A stretch of DNA of 64,000 nucleotides. Source: Solirubrobacterales bacterium. GTDB taxonomy: Bacteria > Actinomycetota > Thermoleophilia > Solirubrobacterales > Solirubrobacteraceae. Positions 1-9,967 of this stretch are shown here, piece by piece; the stretch's first letter is position 1, and every line of letters starts with the position of its first letter. The stretch spans positions 23,130 to 87,129 of the forward strand of contig JAFAPR010000158.1 of assembly GCA_019247075.1 (NCBI GenBank), read 5' to 3'. Under the pieces are notes generated by a model. That model worked only from the letters and a program-made list of their open reading frames with translations, was not told the DNA's origin and ran no database searches. Position numbers and translations under genes: made by a program.

Positions 1-1286
1 GCGAGCTCCCAGGCCCGCGAGGCCCGGTAGTAATCGCAGAACCGCTCTCCGAGGAGGCGACGGAACTTCGAATCCGCGTCAAAGGCCGCGATCGCACTCT
101 CCAGCGACCCGGGCAGGCCTGGAAGATCGTCGCGCTCGGAGGCGTCGCCCACGATCGGGGGCGGCGGCGGCGCCTGGCGCGCGACCCCGTCGGCGGCGCA
201 GGACACCAGCGCGGCGAGCGCCAGGTAGGGGTTGGCATCCGCCCCCGGCCGGCGGCACTCGATCCGCCATCGTTCCAGGTGGGGACCGCGGATCGCGCGC
301 ACCGCGCAGGAGCGGTTCTCGTGGCCCCAGCTGACGTTGACCGGCGCAAACCACCCGGGCACCAGCCGCTTGTACGAGTTGATGGTGGGATTGAGCATCA
401 GCGAGGCTGCCGGCAGGTGCTCGAGGACCCCGGCGATCGCGCCGCCGAACGCCGGCGCAAGCTCGGAATCGCCGCCCGCGGCGCCCGAAGGGCCGAAGGC
501 GTTCGCCCCATCGGACCAGCAGGAGAGGTGGACGTGGCCGCTTGAGCCCTCCTCGCCGGGCGCCGTTTTGGCCAGGAAGCTGGCGTGAAGGCCCATCGCC
601 GCCGCGACCCCCTTTACCGCGAGCTTGGTGTATGCGGCATCGTCGGCGGCGCGCATCCCACGGCGCGCAGCGACGTTGAGCTCGAGCAGGCCCGGGCCGG
701 CCTCGGTGTGCACTGCCGACAGCTCGATCCCTAGCCCTTCGAGGGCGGGCACCAGCTCAGCCACGAATCGCTCGAAGCGGACGACCTCGCCGGCGCTGTA
801 GCTGAGCCCGCTCGAGAGCGGCCGGCCCTCGCCATCGCGGACCCTGACCTCGTACTCGAAAGCTGCCCGGGTCTCATACCCCTGCGCGGCCATCCGCTCG
901 AGCGCTCCCCGCAGCGTCTCGCGCGAGGAGAGCTCACACGGACTGCCGTCGGGCCACGCTGGGGTGCACAGACAGATCCGCCATCCGGGCCGCCAGGAGA
1001 GCTCGCGCAGCGTCTCGGGATCGGGATGTACGAGGAGGTCGGCGGCACCCGAGCGGATCCCGAAACGCTCATACAAAGTGATCGGCTCGTCTGTGGGGTC
1101 GAGCGCGAGCAAGAGGTCGGTCATCACGGCCCCTTTGGCCATGGCCGCCTCGAACGCCTCGGGCCGCAGCGCCTTGCCACGCACCGATCCGTGCACGTCG
1201 GGCATGCCCAGGAGCACGAATTCCACGCCGGTAGCGCCAACCTCGCCGGCGTCCGCCGCCAGTTCGGACAGCGACACTTCGGTCAC
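1..1286 (-). CDS. Glutamine synthetase-like ligase (GlnA type III / gamma-glutamylpolyamine synthetase-like), 3' end cut by window edge
   Basis: Hand translation from GTG at 1286 is open to nt 1. Motifs GHVHLSCW, NPTINSYKRLVPGWFAP, SWGHENRSCAVR, IECRRPGADANPYLALAALV. Not in the ORF track because of the GTG start; stop of next gene overlaps (GTGA). Confidence 0.9.
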   Translation of the reverse strand, partial: MTEVSLSELAADAGEVGATGVEFVLLGMPDVHGSVRGKALRPEAFEAAMAKGAVMTDLLLALDPTDEPITLYERFGIRSGAADLLVHPDPETLRELSWRPGWRICLCTPAWPDGSPCELSSRETLRGALERMAAQGYETRAAFEYEVRVRDGEGRPLSSGLSYSAGEVVRFERFVAELVPALEGLGIELSAVHTEAGPGLLELNVAARRGMRAADDAAYTKLAVKGVAAAMGLHASFLAKTAPGEEGSSGHVHLSCWSDGANAFGPSGAAGGDSELAPAFGGAIAGVLEHLPAASLMLNPTINSYKRLVPGWFAPVNVSWGHENRSCAVRAIRGPHLERWRIECRRPGADANPYLALAALVSCAADGVARQAPPPPPIVGDASERDDLPGLPGSLESAIAAFDADSKFRRLLGERFCDYYRASRAWEL

Positions 1287-2632
1287 GCCGCCGCTCCCGC
1301 GAGCGCTTGCTTGATCGCCTGTTCCACCTCCGAGACGGTCTCCGCGAAGCGCGCGACCATCTCGCCGAGTTCATCGTCGGTGGCGATGAACGCGGGCGCT
1401 AGCAGCGTCTGATCGCCGCAGTAGCCGTCGGCGGTCGAGTGCGTCGAGGTCACGAGCAGCCCGTGCTCGAACGCCTTCTGGTCGACCAGCGCGGCCGCGT
1501 CAAGCTCGTTGGGTAGGAACGACTCGCCATCACGGGGATCGACGAATTCGACGCCGAGCAGGAACCCGCGGCCACGGACCTCCCGGACGAGCTCCGAGTC
1601 CGCCAGCGCCTCTTCCAGTTCCTCGCGGAGCGAGGGCCCGCGCTCACGTACGCGCTCTATGAGGCCGCCCTCGCACAGCACGTCGAGGACCGCCAACCCC
1701 ACCGCGCACGGCAGCGGCGCACCATCCCACGTATGGCCGTGCTCGAAGTTGCGCGAGCCGGCGGCGAGCGCCTCGTAGATGTGCTCTGCGCACAGCGTGG
1801 CGGCTAGCTGCGCGTACCCGGCGCCGAGACCCTTGCCCCCGGTGATGATGTCGGCTTTGACCGGAAGCTGGTCGGAGGCGAACCAGCTCCCCGTCCGGCC
1901 CATCCCGGTCACAACTTCGTCGAAGCAGATCAGGAAGCCGTGTCGGTCGCGACGCTCGGCGACCCCCTCCCAGAAGCGCTCCGGGGCAGAGTACCCAGGC
2001 AGCGCCGCGGCCCCCACCGGCTCACACACGAACGCAGCGATCGTGTCCGGGCCGGCGGCCTCGAGCAGCCGGTCGAGCTCGCGCAGTGACTCCTCACCCG
2101 AGGGATCGAAACGCCACGTCGCCGGGGGAATGTGCAGGTGCCCCGGGAGGTACTCGCCGTAGGGCGCCTGCAGGCTGTGCCGGCCGGTTAGGGCGAGCGC
2201 GCCGAACAGCGCACCGTGATAAGCCTGCGCGGGCGAGATGATCCGCCAGCGCCGCTCCTCCCCGCGGTCGACGTGGTATTGGCGGATCAACCGGATCGCG
2301 GTCTCGTTGGCTTCGGAGCCGCCGGAGACGAACCGCACTCTCGTCATCTCCGGCGCTGCGAGCTCGATCAGCGCCTTCGCCAGGCGCTCCTGCGGCTCGT
2401 TCGTGAAGTGGTGGTTATAGACGTACGAGATCCGGCGTGCTTGATCCCGGGCCGCCTCGACGATCCGCCTGTCGCCATGGCCGAGGCACGCCACCATCGC
2501 TCCGCCGGAGCACGCGTCCAGCACCTCTGAGCCGTCGGTCGTATAGAGCCGCACGCCCCTGCCGCGCTCGATGCTGGGATAGGCGAGATCGAGCAGGCGC
2601 GGAAAGACGTGCGTGTGCTCGGAGGTGATCAT
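1283..2632 (-). CDS. Class-III PLP-dependent aminotransferase
   Basis: ORF 449 aa; FVSGGSEANETAIRL, CFDEVVTGMGRTG, ITGGKGLGAGY. Confidence 0.92.
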   Translation of the reverse strand: MITSEHTHVFPRLLDLAYPSIERGRGVRLYTTDGSEVLDACSGGAMVACLGHGDRRIVEAARDQARRISYVYNHHFTNEPQERLAKALIELAAPEMTRVRFVSGGSEANETAIRLIRQYHVDRGEERRWRIISPAQAYHGALFGALALTGRHSLQAPYGEYLPGHLHIPPATWRFDPSGEESLRELDRLLEAAGPDTIAAFVCEPVGAAALPGYSAPERFWEGVAERRDRHGFLICFDEVVTGMGRTGSWFASDQLPVKADIITGGKGLGAGYAQLAATLCAEHIYEALAAGSRNFEHGHTWDGAPLPCAVGLAVLDVLCEGGLIERVRERGPSLREELEEALADSELVREVRGRGFLLGVEFVDPRDGESFLPNELDAAALVDQKAFEHGLLVTSTHSTADGYCGDQTLLAPAFIATDDELGEMVARFAETVSEVEQAIKQALAGAAA

Positions 2633-3405
2633 GACGCGAGGCGCCTCCCGATCGCGCTCAGCAGCGTCCTCACGCTCAGCTCGCTGGCCGCGACGTGCAG
2701 GTCCATGGCCTGTGCGGCGGCCCCCGCGTCGCGTGCGCTGATCGCTTTGGCGATCGCCTCGTGCTCGCCGGAAAGCCGGCGGTGCCAGGTATCCGATTCG
2801 GGCAGTAGGCTCATCGCGTCGTTGAGCCGCAGGCGCACGTCCTCGATCGCCGACATGAGGAAGCGGTTGCGGGTGGCCTGCGCGATCGAGAGATGGAACT
2901 CGGTGTCGTGGCGCATGTAGTCCGGCTCGCTCGATGCCTCAGACATTGCTTCGATCGCCTTGTACATCGCGGCCAAGTCCGCGCCGCGGCGGCTCCGGGC
3001 GGCCTCGCCCGCCACGCTCGGCTCGATCACGCGCCGGTAGAGCAGCACCTCGTCGAGCTCCTGCCGTCGCCGCAGCACGCGGGTCATCAGGTCGTCGAGC
3101 ACGTCGCCATCGCCGATGGGTCCAGCGACGAACGTTCCTCCGTTCCGGCCACGCCTGGTCTCAACGAGCCGATCGGCCTCCAGGAGACGCAGGGCGTGCT
3201 GGATCGTGGGACGCCCTACCCCGAACGTGGCCGCGAGCTCTCGTTCCGAAGGAAGCGACTCTCCTGGTCCGATAAGACGCAAGGCGATGTGGCGTTTGAC
3301 CTGCTCGGCGACGTACTCGTGCGCGCGAAGTTGTTGGATCGGCGCAAAGCGCAGAGGTGGCCTGTCTCCCGCCTTCGCGCCTCGTCCCGAGACGTCAACC
3401 GCCAC
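2629..3405 (-). CDS. GntR-family (FadR subfamily) transcriptional regulator
   Basis: wHTH LPSERELAATFGVGRPTIQHALRLLE plus FCD-like C-terminal domain; GTG start at 3405 preferred over the longer ORF, which runs into the GATase gene. Confidence 0.88.
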   Translation of the reverse strand: MAVDVSGRGAKAGDRPPLRFAPIQQLRAHEYVAEQVKRHIALRLIGPGESLPSERELAATFGVGRPTIQHALRLLEADRLVETRRGRNGGTFVAGPIGDGDVLDDLMTRVLRRRQELDEVLLYRRVIEPSVAGEAARSRRGADLAAMYKAIEAMSEASSEPDYMRHDTEFHLSIAQATRNRFLMSAIEDVRLRLNDAMSLLPESDTWHRRLSGEHEAIAKAISARDAGAAAQAMDLHVAASELSVRTLLSAIGRRLAS

Positions 3406-4111
3406 GAACGGCCTCCCTGACCCGGCGGGTGCGCCCGAGAAAACCGTCGAACAACCGCCAGGCCGCGGCACGGGTCTCATCGGCGCGCTCGTACGTCTCC
3501 TTGAGCAGAAGATCGGGGTCGACGCCCTCCTGGTCGAGCTCGTGCCGGTAGACCTCGACCCAAGCATCCATGATCTCGGGTGTCACCTCCGGGTGAAACT
3601 GGACACCGACGCTGCGACCGATGCTGAATGCCTGCGGGCCGGCCGAGCTGTCGGCCATCAAATGGGCGCCCGGAGGGACTGTGAAGGTGTCGAAGTGCCA
3701 CTGAAACCAGGGCCCCTCTGAAAGCAGGGAGCGGTCTTTGCTTCGCACCGGAAGCCACCCGATCTCGGCGACCTCCCCGCGGTAAGACCTGCCTCCAAGG
3801 ACTCGCGCCAGGAGCTGGCCGCCGAAACAGATTCCGAGCACGGGCACGTCGGCCTCGGCGGCGTCGAGCAGCAGCCGCTTCTCCTTGGCCAGCCAAGGCA
3901 CGGAGTCGTCGAAGGCCGGGAACTCCGACCCCAGCGAGACGATCAGGTGATAGTCGCAGGGGTCCACAACCCGCTCCTCGACATCGATCCGATAGATGTC
4001 CTGGTCCGCTCCGCGCTCGTGAAGCCACTGATGCACGTAGCCCCCGGGGGTGGGCTGCTCGTGCTGGATCACCAGGGCGCGCATCGACCGTGGCGGCTCG
4101 GAGGTGGTCAT
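3395..4111 (-). CDS. Class-I glutamine amidotransferase-like protein (paralog 1)
   Basis: Nucleophile elbow GICFGGQLLA and VQFHPEVTPE; 4-nt overlap with upstream aminotransferase. Confidence 0.9.
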   Translation of the reverse strand: MTTSEPPRSMRALVIQHEQPTPGGYVHQWLHERGADQDIYRIDVEERVVDPCDYHLIVSLGSEFPAFDDSVPWLAKEKRLLLDAAEADVPVLGICFGGQLLARVLGGRSYRGEVAEIGWLPVRSKDRSLLSEGPWFQWHFDTFTVPPGAHLMADSSAGPQAFSIGRSVGVQFHPEVTPEIMDAWVEVYRHELDQEGVDPDLLLKETYERADETRAAAWRLFDGFLGRTRRVREAVRGG

Positions 4112-5466
4112 TGCACGTCGGCCGCGGCTACGCGCTGAGGCACCGGTTTCTGTCCGGCGAGCTCCCGCTCCACGTAGTCGGCCACCTCTCGGACCGCCGC
4201 CGCGAAGCGCGCCACCATCTCGGCGAGCTCCTCGTCGCTGGCGGTGAAGGGCGGCGCGAACAGGCTCTGGTCCCCGGCGTAGCCGTCGCCGGTGGGCTGG
4301 GTCGAGAGGGTCACCAGGCCATGAGCGAGCGCCACGTCATCTATCCGCCCGGCGACCCCTAGCGTGGCCGGTAAGAACGACTCGCCGTCGCGCGGATCGA
4401 CGTACTCCACGCCCAGTAGGAAGCCGTGTCCGCGAACCTCGCGCACCATCGCGATGCCGTGCAGCGCCTCCGCGAGCTCCTCTCGAAGGCTGCTGCCGCG
4501 CCGGGCGACTCGCTCGATCAGCCGCTCGCGCCGCAGCGCGTCGATCACGGCGAGACCCACCGCGCACGGCAGCGGCGAGCCATCCCATGTATGGCCCAGC
4601 GTAAAGCTCCGCGACCCGCGGGCCACCGCTTCGTAGACACGCTCATGGCAGATCGCCGCGCCGATGGCCGCGTAGCCGGCCCCGAGGCCCTTGGCAGTGG
4701 CGATGATGTCGGGCGTAAAGGGCATTCTGTCGGCCGCGAACCAGCTGCCGCTTCGGCCCATCCCCGTCACCACCTCGTCGAAGCAGATGAGAAAGCCGTG
4801 GCGCTCGCGCCGTTCCGCCAGCCCCTCCCAAAAGCGCGGCGGCGGCGTGTAGGCCGGCAGGGCCGCGGCGCTGATCGCCTCCGAGAAGAAGGCCGCGACG
4901 TTCTCCGGCCCGGCCTGCTCGAGCGCGTCGTCGAGCGCGTTGAGCGCCTGCTCCCCGGTGGGATCGAACCGCCACGTGCTCGGGGGAATGTGGGGCTGCT
5001 CGCGCAGATACGGGGTGAGCGGGCCATGCAGACCGGCCCGACCGGTCAGCGCCAGCGTGGCCATGGTGGGCCCGTGGTAGCCCTGGGCAGGAGAGATCAC
5101 GCGCCAGCGGCGCGGCTCTCCCCGCTCCACGTGATAGGTGCGTGCAAGGCGCAGCGCGCATTCGTTGGCTTCGGAGCCGCCGGTGACGAAGTGCACCCGC
5201 TCCATGCCCTCGGGCGCGACCGAGGCGAGCTCGAGCGCGAGCTGCTCCTGGGCGGGATTGGTGAGTCGCTCGTTGTGCACGAACGCGACCTTTTCCGCTT
5301 GGGCTCGCGCCGCCTCAATCAGGTCCTCGCGCCCGTGCCCCAGCGTCAGGGCCATCGAGCCTCCGCTCATCGCGTCGAGATAGCGTCGGCCCGCGGCGTC
5401 CTGCACCCAGACCCCGTCGCCGGCGACGATCAACGGGTAGCGACGGTCGAGCTCGGGGGGCAGCAC
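4108..5466 (-). CDS. Class-III PLP-dependent aminotransferase (paralog of 1283-2632)
   Basis: ORF 452 aa; FVTGGSEANECALRL, CFDEVVTGMGRSGSWFAADRMPFTPDII, closely matching 1283-2632. Confidence 0.92.
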   Translation of the reverse strand: MLPPELDRRYPLIVAGDGVWVQDAAGRRYLDAMSGGSMALTLGHGREDLIEAARAQAEKVAFVHNERLTNPAQEQLALELASVAPEGMERVHFVTGGSEANECALRLARTYHVERGEPRRWRVISPAQGYHGPTMATLALTGRAGLHGPLTPYLREQPHIPPSTWRFDPTGEQALNALDDALEQAGPENVAAFFSEAISAAALPAYTPPPRFWEGLAERRERHGFLICFDEVVTGMGRSGSWFAADRMPFTPDIIATAKGLGAGYAAIGAAICHERVYEAVARGSRSFTLGHTWDGSPLPCAVGLAVIDALRRERLIERVARRGSSLREELAEALHGIAMVREVRGHGFLLGVEYVDPRDGESFLPATLGVAGRIDDVALAHGLVTLSTQPTGDGYAGDQSLFAPPFTASDEELAEMVARFAAAVREVADYVERELAGQKPVPQRVAAADVQ

Positions 5467-5552
5467 ATTGGTGGCAGAACTGTCAACGAGGGCGTTCGCG
5501 GTCAGCGGTCACTCCTGCTCTCTGCGTCGCGGTAATGGTCCTGGTTGAGGTC

Positions 5553-5583
5553 CTTATAGCAGCTACAGTAAGCGAGAAGTCAA
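5553..5583 (-). promoter_or_regulatory. Possible sigma70-like promoter for the minus-strand aminotransferase/GATase operon
   Basis: On the minus strand TTGACT (5583-5578) and TATAAG (5558-5553), spacing 19 nt, in the divergent gap 5467-5626. Confidence 0.25.
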
Positions 5584-5626
5584 CAGCGGCGGACGAGGCC
5601 CGCGCCGCCAGAGGGAGGTAACCGCC

Positions 5627-7000
5627 GTGGCAACGAGCAGCCAGACGATGCTGAGGGTGATCGAGCCCGCGACGGAGCAGATGCTGACGGAGCTGCCGCA
5701 CGCCGGTGTCGAGGAGGCCGATGCAGCGATCGCGCGCGCCAAAGAAGCGTTGCCCGCCTGGCGTGCGCTCGCCCCGGGCGATCGCGCGCGGGTGCTGAGG
5801 GCGATCTCGGATGCGGTTGCGGCGCACGCCGAGGAGCTCGCGGTGCTGGAGGCGCGCAACGTCGGGAAGCCCATCGGCGACGCACGTGGCGAGATCGGCA
5901 TGGTCTCCGACACCTTCGAGTACTACGCGGGCGCGCCCGAGCGGCTGCTGGGAGAGACGATCCCGGTCGCGGGCGGGATCGATATGACCTTTCGCGAACC
6001 GCTTGGAGTGATAGGGCTGATCGTCCCCTGGAACTTTCCTCTGCCCATCGCCTCGTGGAAAATCGCACCGGCGCTTGCGGCGGGCAACACCGTTGTTCTC
6101 AAGCCGGCCGAGCTCACACCGCTGACCGCGCTCGAGCTTGAGCGGATCGCGCTCGAAGCGGGCCTTCCTGAAGGCGTCCTGAACGTCGTGGTCGGCCCCG
6201 GACGGATCGTGGGCGAGCGCTTGGTGGAGCACCCCGAGGTGGCCAAGGTGGCATTCACCGGGTCGACGGCCGTGGGACGGCGGATCGGCGAGCTCGCCGC
6301 GCAGCAGATCAAACGGGTGACGCTCGAACTCGGCGGCAAGTCGGCGAACGTGATCTTTGCTGACGCCGACATCGCTGCGGCGGCCCTTGCAGCCCCGCTG
6401 GCGGTGTTCGGCAACGCGGGGCAGGATTGCTGTGCGCGCTCGCGGATCCTGGTGCAGCGTGCGGCGCTCGAGGAGTTCATGTCCGAGCTGGAGGCCGCGA
6501 TGAAGTCGCTGCGCGTGGGCGACCCGCTCGATGAGCAAACGGAGGTGGGACCCCTGATCTCCGCAGACCAGCGCGAGAAGGTCGCCTCCTATCTCGAGGA
6601 TGGCGCGCCCATCGCGTTCCGTGGCACCGCTCCGGAGGGGCCGGGCTACTGGTTTGCCCCGACCGTGCTCTGTCCCGTCTCCAACGTGGACCGCGCCGCG
6701 AGGGAGGAGATCTTCGGCCCCGTGGCGGCGGTTATCCCGTTTGACGGCGAGGAGGAGGCAATCCGCCTTGCCAACGACACGATCTACGGGCTCTCGGGCT
6801 CGATCTGGACGCAGAACGGAGCGCGCGCACTGCGGGTCGCGCGGGCGCTCGAGAGTGGCACGCTTTCGGTCAACTCCAATACTTCGGTGCGGGTCACCAC
6901 CCCGTTCGGCGGTTTCAAGCAGTCAGGGCTGGGTCGGGAGCTCGGTCCGCACGCGCTCGACCACTACACCGAACTCAAGAACGTATTCGTCGCGCTTTAA
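5627..7000 (+). CDS. NAD(P)-dependent aldehyde dehydrogenase
   Basis: VPWNFPLPIASWKIAPALAAGNTVVLKPAELTPLTA, TLELGGKSANVIFADAD, NAGQDCCARSR. Confidence 0.92.
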   Translation: MATSSQTMLRVIEPATEQMLTELPHAGVEEADAAIARAKEALPAWRALAPGDRARVLRAISDAVAAHAEELAVLEARNVGKPIGDARGEIGMVSDTFEYYAGAPERLLGETIPVAGGIDMTFREPLGVIGLIVPWNFPLPIASWKIAPALAAGNTVVLKPAELTPLTALELERIALEAGLPEGVLNVVVGPGRIVGERLVEHPEVAKVAFTGSTAVGRRIGELAAQQIKRVTLELGGKSANVIFADADIAAAALAAPLAVFGNAGQDCCARSRILVQRAALEEFMSELEAAMKSLRVGDPLDEQTEVGPLISADQREKVASYLEDGAPIAFRGTAPEGPGYWFAPTVLCPVSNVDRAAREEIFGPVAAVIPFDGEEEAIRLANDTIYGLSGSIWTQNGARALRVARALESGTLSVNSNTSVRVTTPFGGFKQSGLGRELGPHALDHYTELKNVFVAL

Positions 7001-7019
7001 CGCCGGCTAGCGTTGGCGC

Positions 7020-7970
7020 ATGACCACACCGGTCTGTGAGCTACTGGGGATCAGGCATCCGGTCGTCCAGGCGCCGATCGCCGCCGCGCCACCACTGGCC
7101 GCGGCGGTCTCGGAGGCGGGCGCGCTGGGAACGGTCGCGCTGACGTGGGTCGACGATGTCAAGGCCATCGTCGCGCAGACGGCAGCGGCGACCGACCGGC
7201 CGTTCGCGGGCAACCTCGTCCTTGCCTGGGATCAGCGCCATCGCCTGGATCAGGCGCTCGAAGCGGGGCTGCGTATCGTCTCGCTGGCCTCGGGCGACCC
7301 CGCTGGGCACGTCGAGCAAGCGCACGACGCCGGTGCGCTTGTGCTTCACACGGTCGGCAGCGCCGAGGAAGCGCGTCGATCGGCGGCGCTCGGCGTGGAC
7401 GTGATCGTGGCGCAGGGCTGGGAGGCGGGCGGCCACGTGTGGGGGACGATCGCGACGCTGCCGCTCGTGCCTGCGGTCGTCGACGCGGTCGCCCCGGTCC
7501 CCGTGATCGCCGCCGGGGGGATCGGCGACGCCCGGGGGGTGTCCGCCGTGCTCGCGCTCGGCGCACAGGCGGCATGGCTCGGGACGCGCTTTCTCGTTGC
7601 GCAGGAGGCACCGGTTCATTCGGTCTACAAGCAGCGCGTCCTGGAGGCGGCCGAGACCGATGCGGTGTGGTATCGCGACCTCTACGACATCGACTGGCCG
7701 AAGGCAGCTCACCGCGCGCTGCGCAACGCGACCGCCGCGGCCTGGGAGACCGCCGGCTGCCCGCCTCCCGGGGCCCGCCCCGGCGAAGGCGAGCCGGTCG
7801 CCACGCGAGCAGACGGAGAACCGATCGTCCGCTACTCGTGCGCGCTGCCGTTGACGGACACGAGCGGCGACATCGCGGCGCTCTCGCTCTGGGCGGGGCA
7901 GAGCGTGGCGCTGGCGCGCCGCGAGCAGCCCGCGGCCGAGATCGTCGCCGAGCTGGTCAGCCGCTTGTAA
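7020..7970 (+). CDS. Nitronate monooxygenase / 2-nitropropane dioxygenase family protein
   Basis: HPVVQAPIA; VDVIVAQGWEAGGHVWG; PVIAAGGIGDARGVSAVLALGAQAAWLGTRFL. Confidence 0.88.
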   Translation: MTTPVCELLGIRHPVVQAPIAAAPPLAAAVSEAGALGTVALTWVDDVKAIVAQTAAATDRPFAGNLVLAWDQRHRLDQALEAGLRIVSLASGDPAGHVEQAHDAGALVLHTVGSAEEARRSAALGVDVIVAQGWEAGGHVWGTIATLPLVPAVVDAVAPVPVIAAGGIGDARGVSAVLALGAQAAWLGTRFLVAQEAPVHSVYKQRVLEAAETDAVWYRDLYDIDWPKAAHRALRNATAAAWETAGCPPPGARPGEGEPVATRADGEPIVRYSCALPLTDTSGDIAALSLWAGQSVALARREQPAAEIVAELVSRL

Positions 7971-8015
7971 GTAAGTGGGTTGGTCCGCTGCTCGGGGCCG
8001 GATAAGCTCGCGCGC

Positions 8016-8984
8016 GTGAGTGGTCAAAGCCCGCACGCCCTCGAGCAAGGGGGGGTGCAATGGCTGCGGACGATGGTCCGCATCAGGCTGTTCGAGCAGA
8101 TGCTGGCGGACCTGTACAAGGCCGGCCGGCTCGTCGGCGTGGTCCACCTGTCGATCGGGCAGGAAGCGACCGCGGTGGGGGTCTGCTCGGCGCTCAAGGA
8201 CGGCGATCAGATCACCTCGACCCACCGAGGCCACCATCACATGGTCGCGCGCGGGCTGGACCCGCAGAAGATGTTCGCCGAGATTCTGGGTCGGGCGGGC
8301 GGATACTGCCGCGGCAAGGGTGGTTCGATGCACGTCAGCGCGCCCGCCCAGGGCGCGATGGGGGCCAACGGGATAGTCGGCGGCGGGATCGCGCATGCCG
8401 TCGGCCTCGCGTTTGCCGCCAAGCGGCTGGGCAGCGGCGGGATCTCGGCGGCGTTCTTCGGAGATGGGGCCGCCAACCAGGGCGTGCTGTTCGAGTCCTT
8501 GAACCTCGCGGCGCTGTGGCAGGCGCCCGTCCTGTTCGTCTGCGAGAACAACGGCTACACCGAGTTCACTCCGACGGATGCCGTGACCGCGGGCGAAAGC
8601 ATCGCCGCGCGCGCCGCTCCGTTCGGCATACCCGCCGTGGAGGTCGACGGCGATGACGTCGTGGCGGTGAACCGTCTGGCCGGTGAGGCCACCGCGCGAG
8701 CGCGCTCCGGTCGTGGACCGACGTTCATCGAATGCCGCACGGCCCGCTGGCGAGGCCATCACGAGGGCGAGGAGAGCTATGCCAAGCCGTATCGCGAGCC
8801 TCCCGCAGCGGCAGATCCGATCGATCGCCTCGAGCGGGTGCTGCGCGATGCCGGGCTTGCCGCGGACGGCCTGCGGGCGGCCATGGAAGCCGAGGAGGAG
8901 GCAGGGCTCGCCGCCGCGCTGGCCGCTGCCGAGGCGGAGCCTGAACCGCCGCCCGAGCGCGCGCTCGAGGATGTGTTCGCGTGA
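8016..8984 (+). CDS. Thiamine-dependent dehydrogenase E1 alpha subunit (pyruvate/acetoin type)
   Basis: STHRGHHHMVARG, GGSMHVSAPAQGAMGANGIVGGG, FFGDGAANQGVLFESLNLAALWQAPVLFVCENNGY; GTG start at 8016. Confidence 0.9.
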   Translation: MSGQSPHALEQGGVQWLRTMVRIRLFEQMLADLYKAGRLVGVVHLSIGQEATAVGVCSALKDGDQITSTHRGHHHMVARGLDPQKMFAEILGRAGGYCRGKGGSMHVSAPAQGAMGANGIVGGGIAHAVGLAFAAKRLGSGGISAAFFGDGAANQGVLFESLNLAALWQAPVLFVCENNGYTEFTPTDAVTAGESIAARAAPFGIPAVEVDGDDVVAVNRLAGEATARARSGRGPTFIECRTARWRGHHEGEESYAKPYREPPAAADPIDRLERVLRDAGLAADGLRAAMEAEEEAGLAAALAAAEAEPEPPPERALEDVFA

Positions 8985-9967
8985 CGAGCGTTTCGCCCTC
9001 CGCGCCGGTGAAGCGCCTGGCCCCGGCGCTGGCCGAGGGGATCGCGACCTGCATGCGGACCGACCCGCGCGTGGTCGTGTGGGGCGAGGATGTCCGCATC
9101 GGCGTGATGGGACCGACCCGCGGCCTGGTGGACGAGTTCGGTTCAGAGCGGGTGCTGGACTGCCCGATCTCGGAGGCCGCGTTCGTCGGGGCGGCAATCG
9201 GTGCGGCTGCCGGCGGGCTGCGCCCCGTGGTCGACATCATGTTCTCGAGCTTCGCGTACGTCGCCTTCGACCAGTTCGCCAACCAAGCGGGGCGGCTTCG
9301 CTACATGACCGGAGGCCAGGTTGCGATTCCGCTCGTGATCATCGGCTCGGCGGGGGCGGCGGGAGCGAACGCGGCCCAGCATTCGGAGGTCCCCAGCGCG
9401 CTCTTCCTTGCGGCCGGCGGCCTTCGGGTCGTGTTCCCGTCGACGCCCCACCAGGCCTTCTGGCTGACGCGGGCCGCGATCGAGAGCGATGATCCGGTGA
9501 TCGTGCTGCACCACCCGGCGCTTGCGGCGACGCGCGGGTCCCTCGAAGCCGAGCCCTTGTCGCTGGGAGATGCGGTCGTGGAGCCGGTCGGGCGGGATGT
9601 CTCGGTGCTCGCCACGGGACTAATGGCTCACCGCGCGCGTGCGGTGGCCAAAAGGCTTGCCGGAGAGGGGATGTTCGTCGAGGTGGTCGACGTGTGCACG
9701 CTGAACCCGATGCCGTGGAACGCGATCATCGCCTCGGTCACAAAGACCGGCCGCGCCGTCGTTGTCGACGAGGGCCGGCTGACCTGCTCGGTCGCCTCCG
9801 AGCTCGCGGCAGGAATCGGCGAGCGCGCCCACGACGCGCTCCGAGCACCGGTCCGGCGGCTGGCCGTGCCGGATGTCCCGATCCCGTTCGCGCCAAATCT
9901 CGAGGCTGCAGTCGTCCCCAGCGAAGAGGCGATCGCAGCCATGGTTTGTGAGGTCGCGCGTGCCTGA
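8981..9967 (+). CDS. Thiamine-dependent dehydrogenase E1 beta subunit
   Basis: VLDCPISEAAFVGAAIGAAAGGLRPVVDIMFSSFAYVAFDQFANQAGRLRYMTGGQ; 4-nt overlap with E1 alpha. Confidence 0.9.
   Translation: MTSVSPSAPVKRLAPALAEGIATCMRTDPRVVVWGEDVRIGVMGPTRGLVDEFGSERVLDCPISEAAFVGAAIGAAAGGLRPVVDIMFSSFAYVAFDQFANQAGRLRYMTGGQVAIPLVIIGSAGAAGANAAQHSEVPSALFLAAGGLRVVFPSTPHQAFWLTRAAIESDDPVIVLHHPALAATRGSLEAEPLSLGDAVVEPVGRDVSVLATGLMAHRARAVAKRLAGEGMFVEVVDVCTLNPMPWNAIIASVTKTGRAVVVDEGRLTCSVASELAAGIGERAHDALRAPVRRLAVPDVPIPFAPNLEAAVVPSEEAIAAMVCEVARA

Noticed and set aside
4426-5535. 369-aa plus-strand ORF
   Set aside because: Antisense to a clear class-III aminotransferase; no family signature.
7041-9197. 718-aa minus-strand ORF
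   Set aside because: Lies antisense to well-supported nitronate monooxygenase, E1 alpha and E1 beta genes; Arg/Pro/Gly/His-rich low-information translation typical of shadow ORFs in high-GC DNA.
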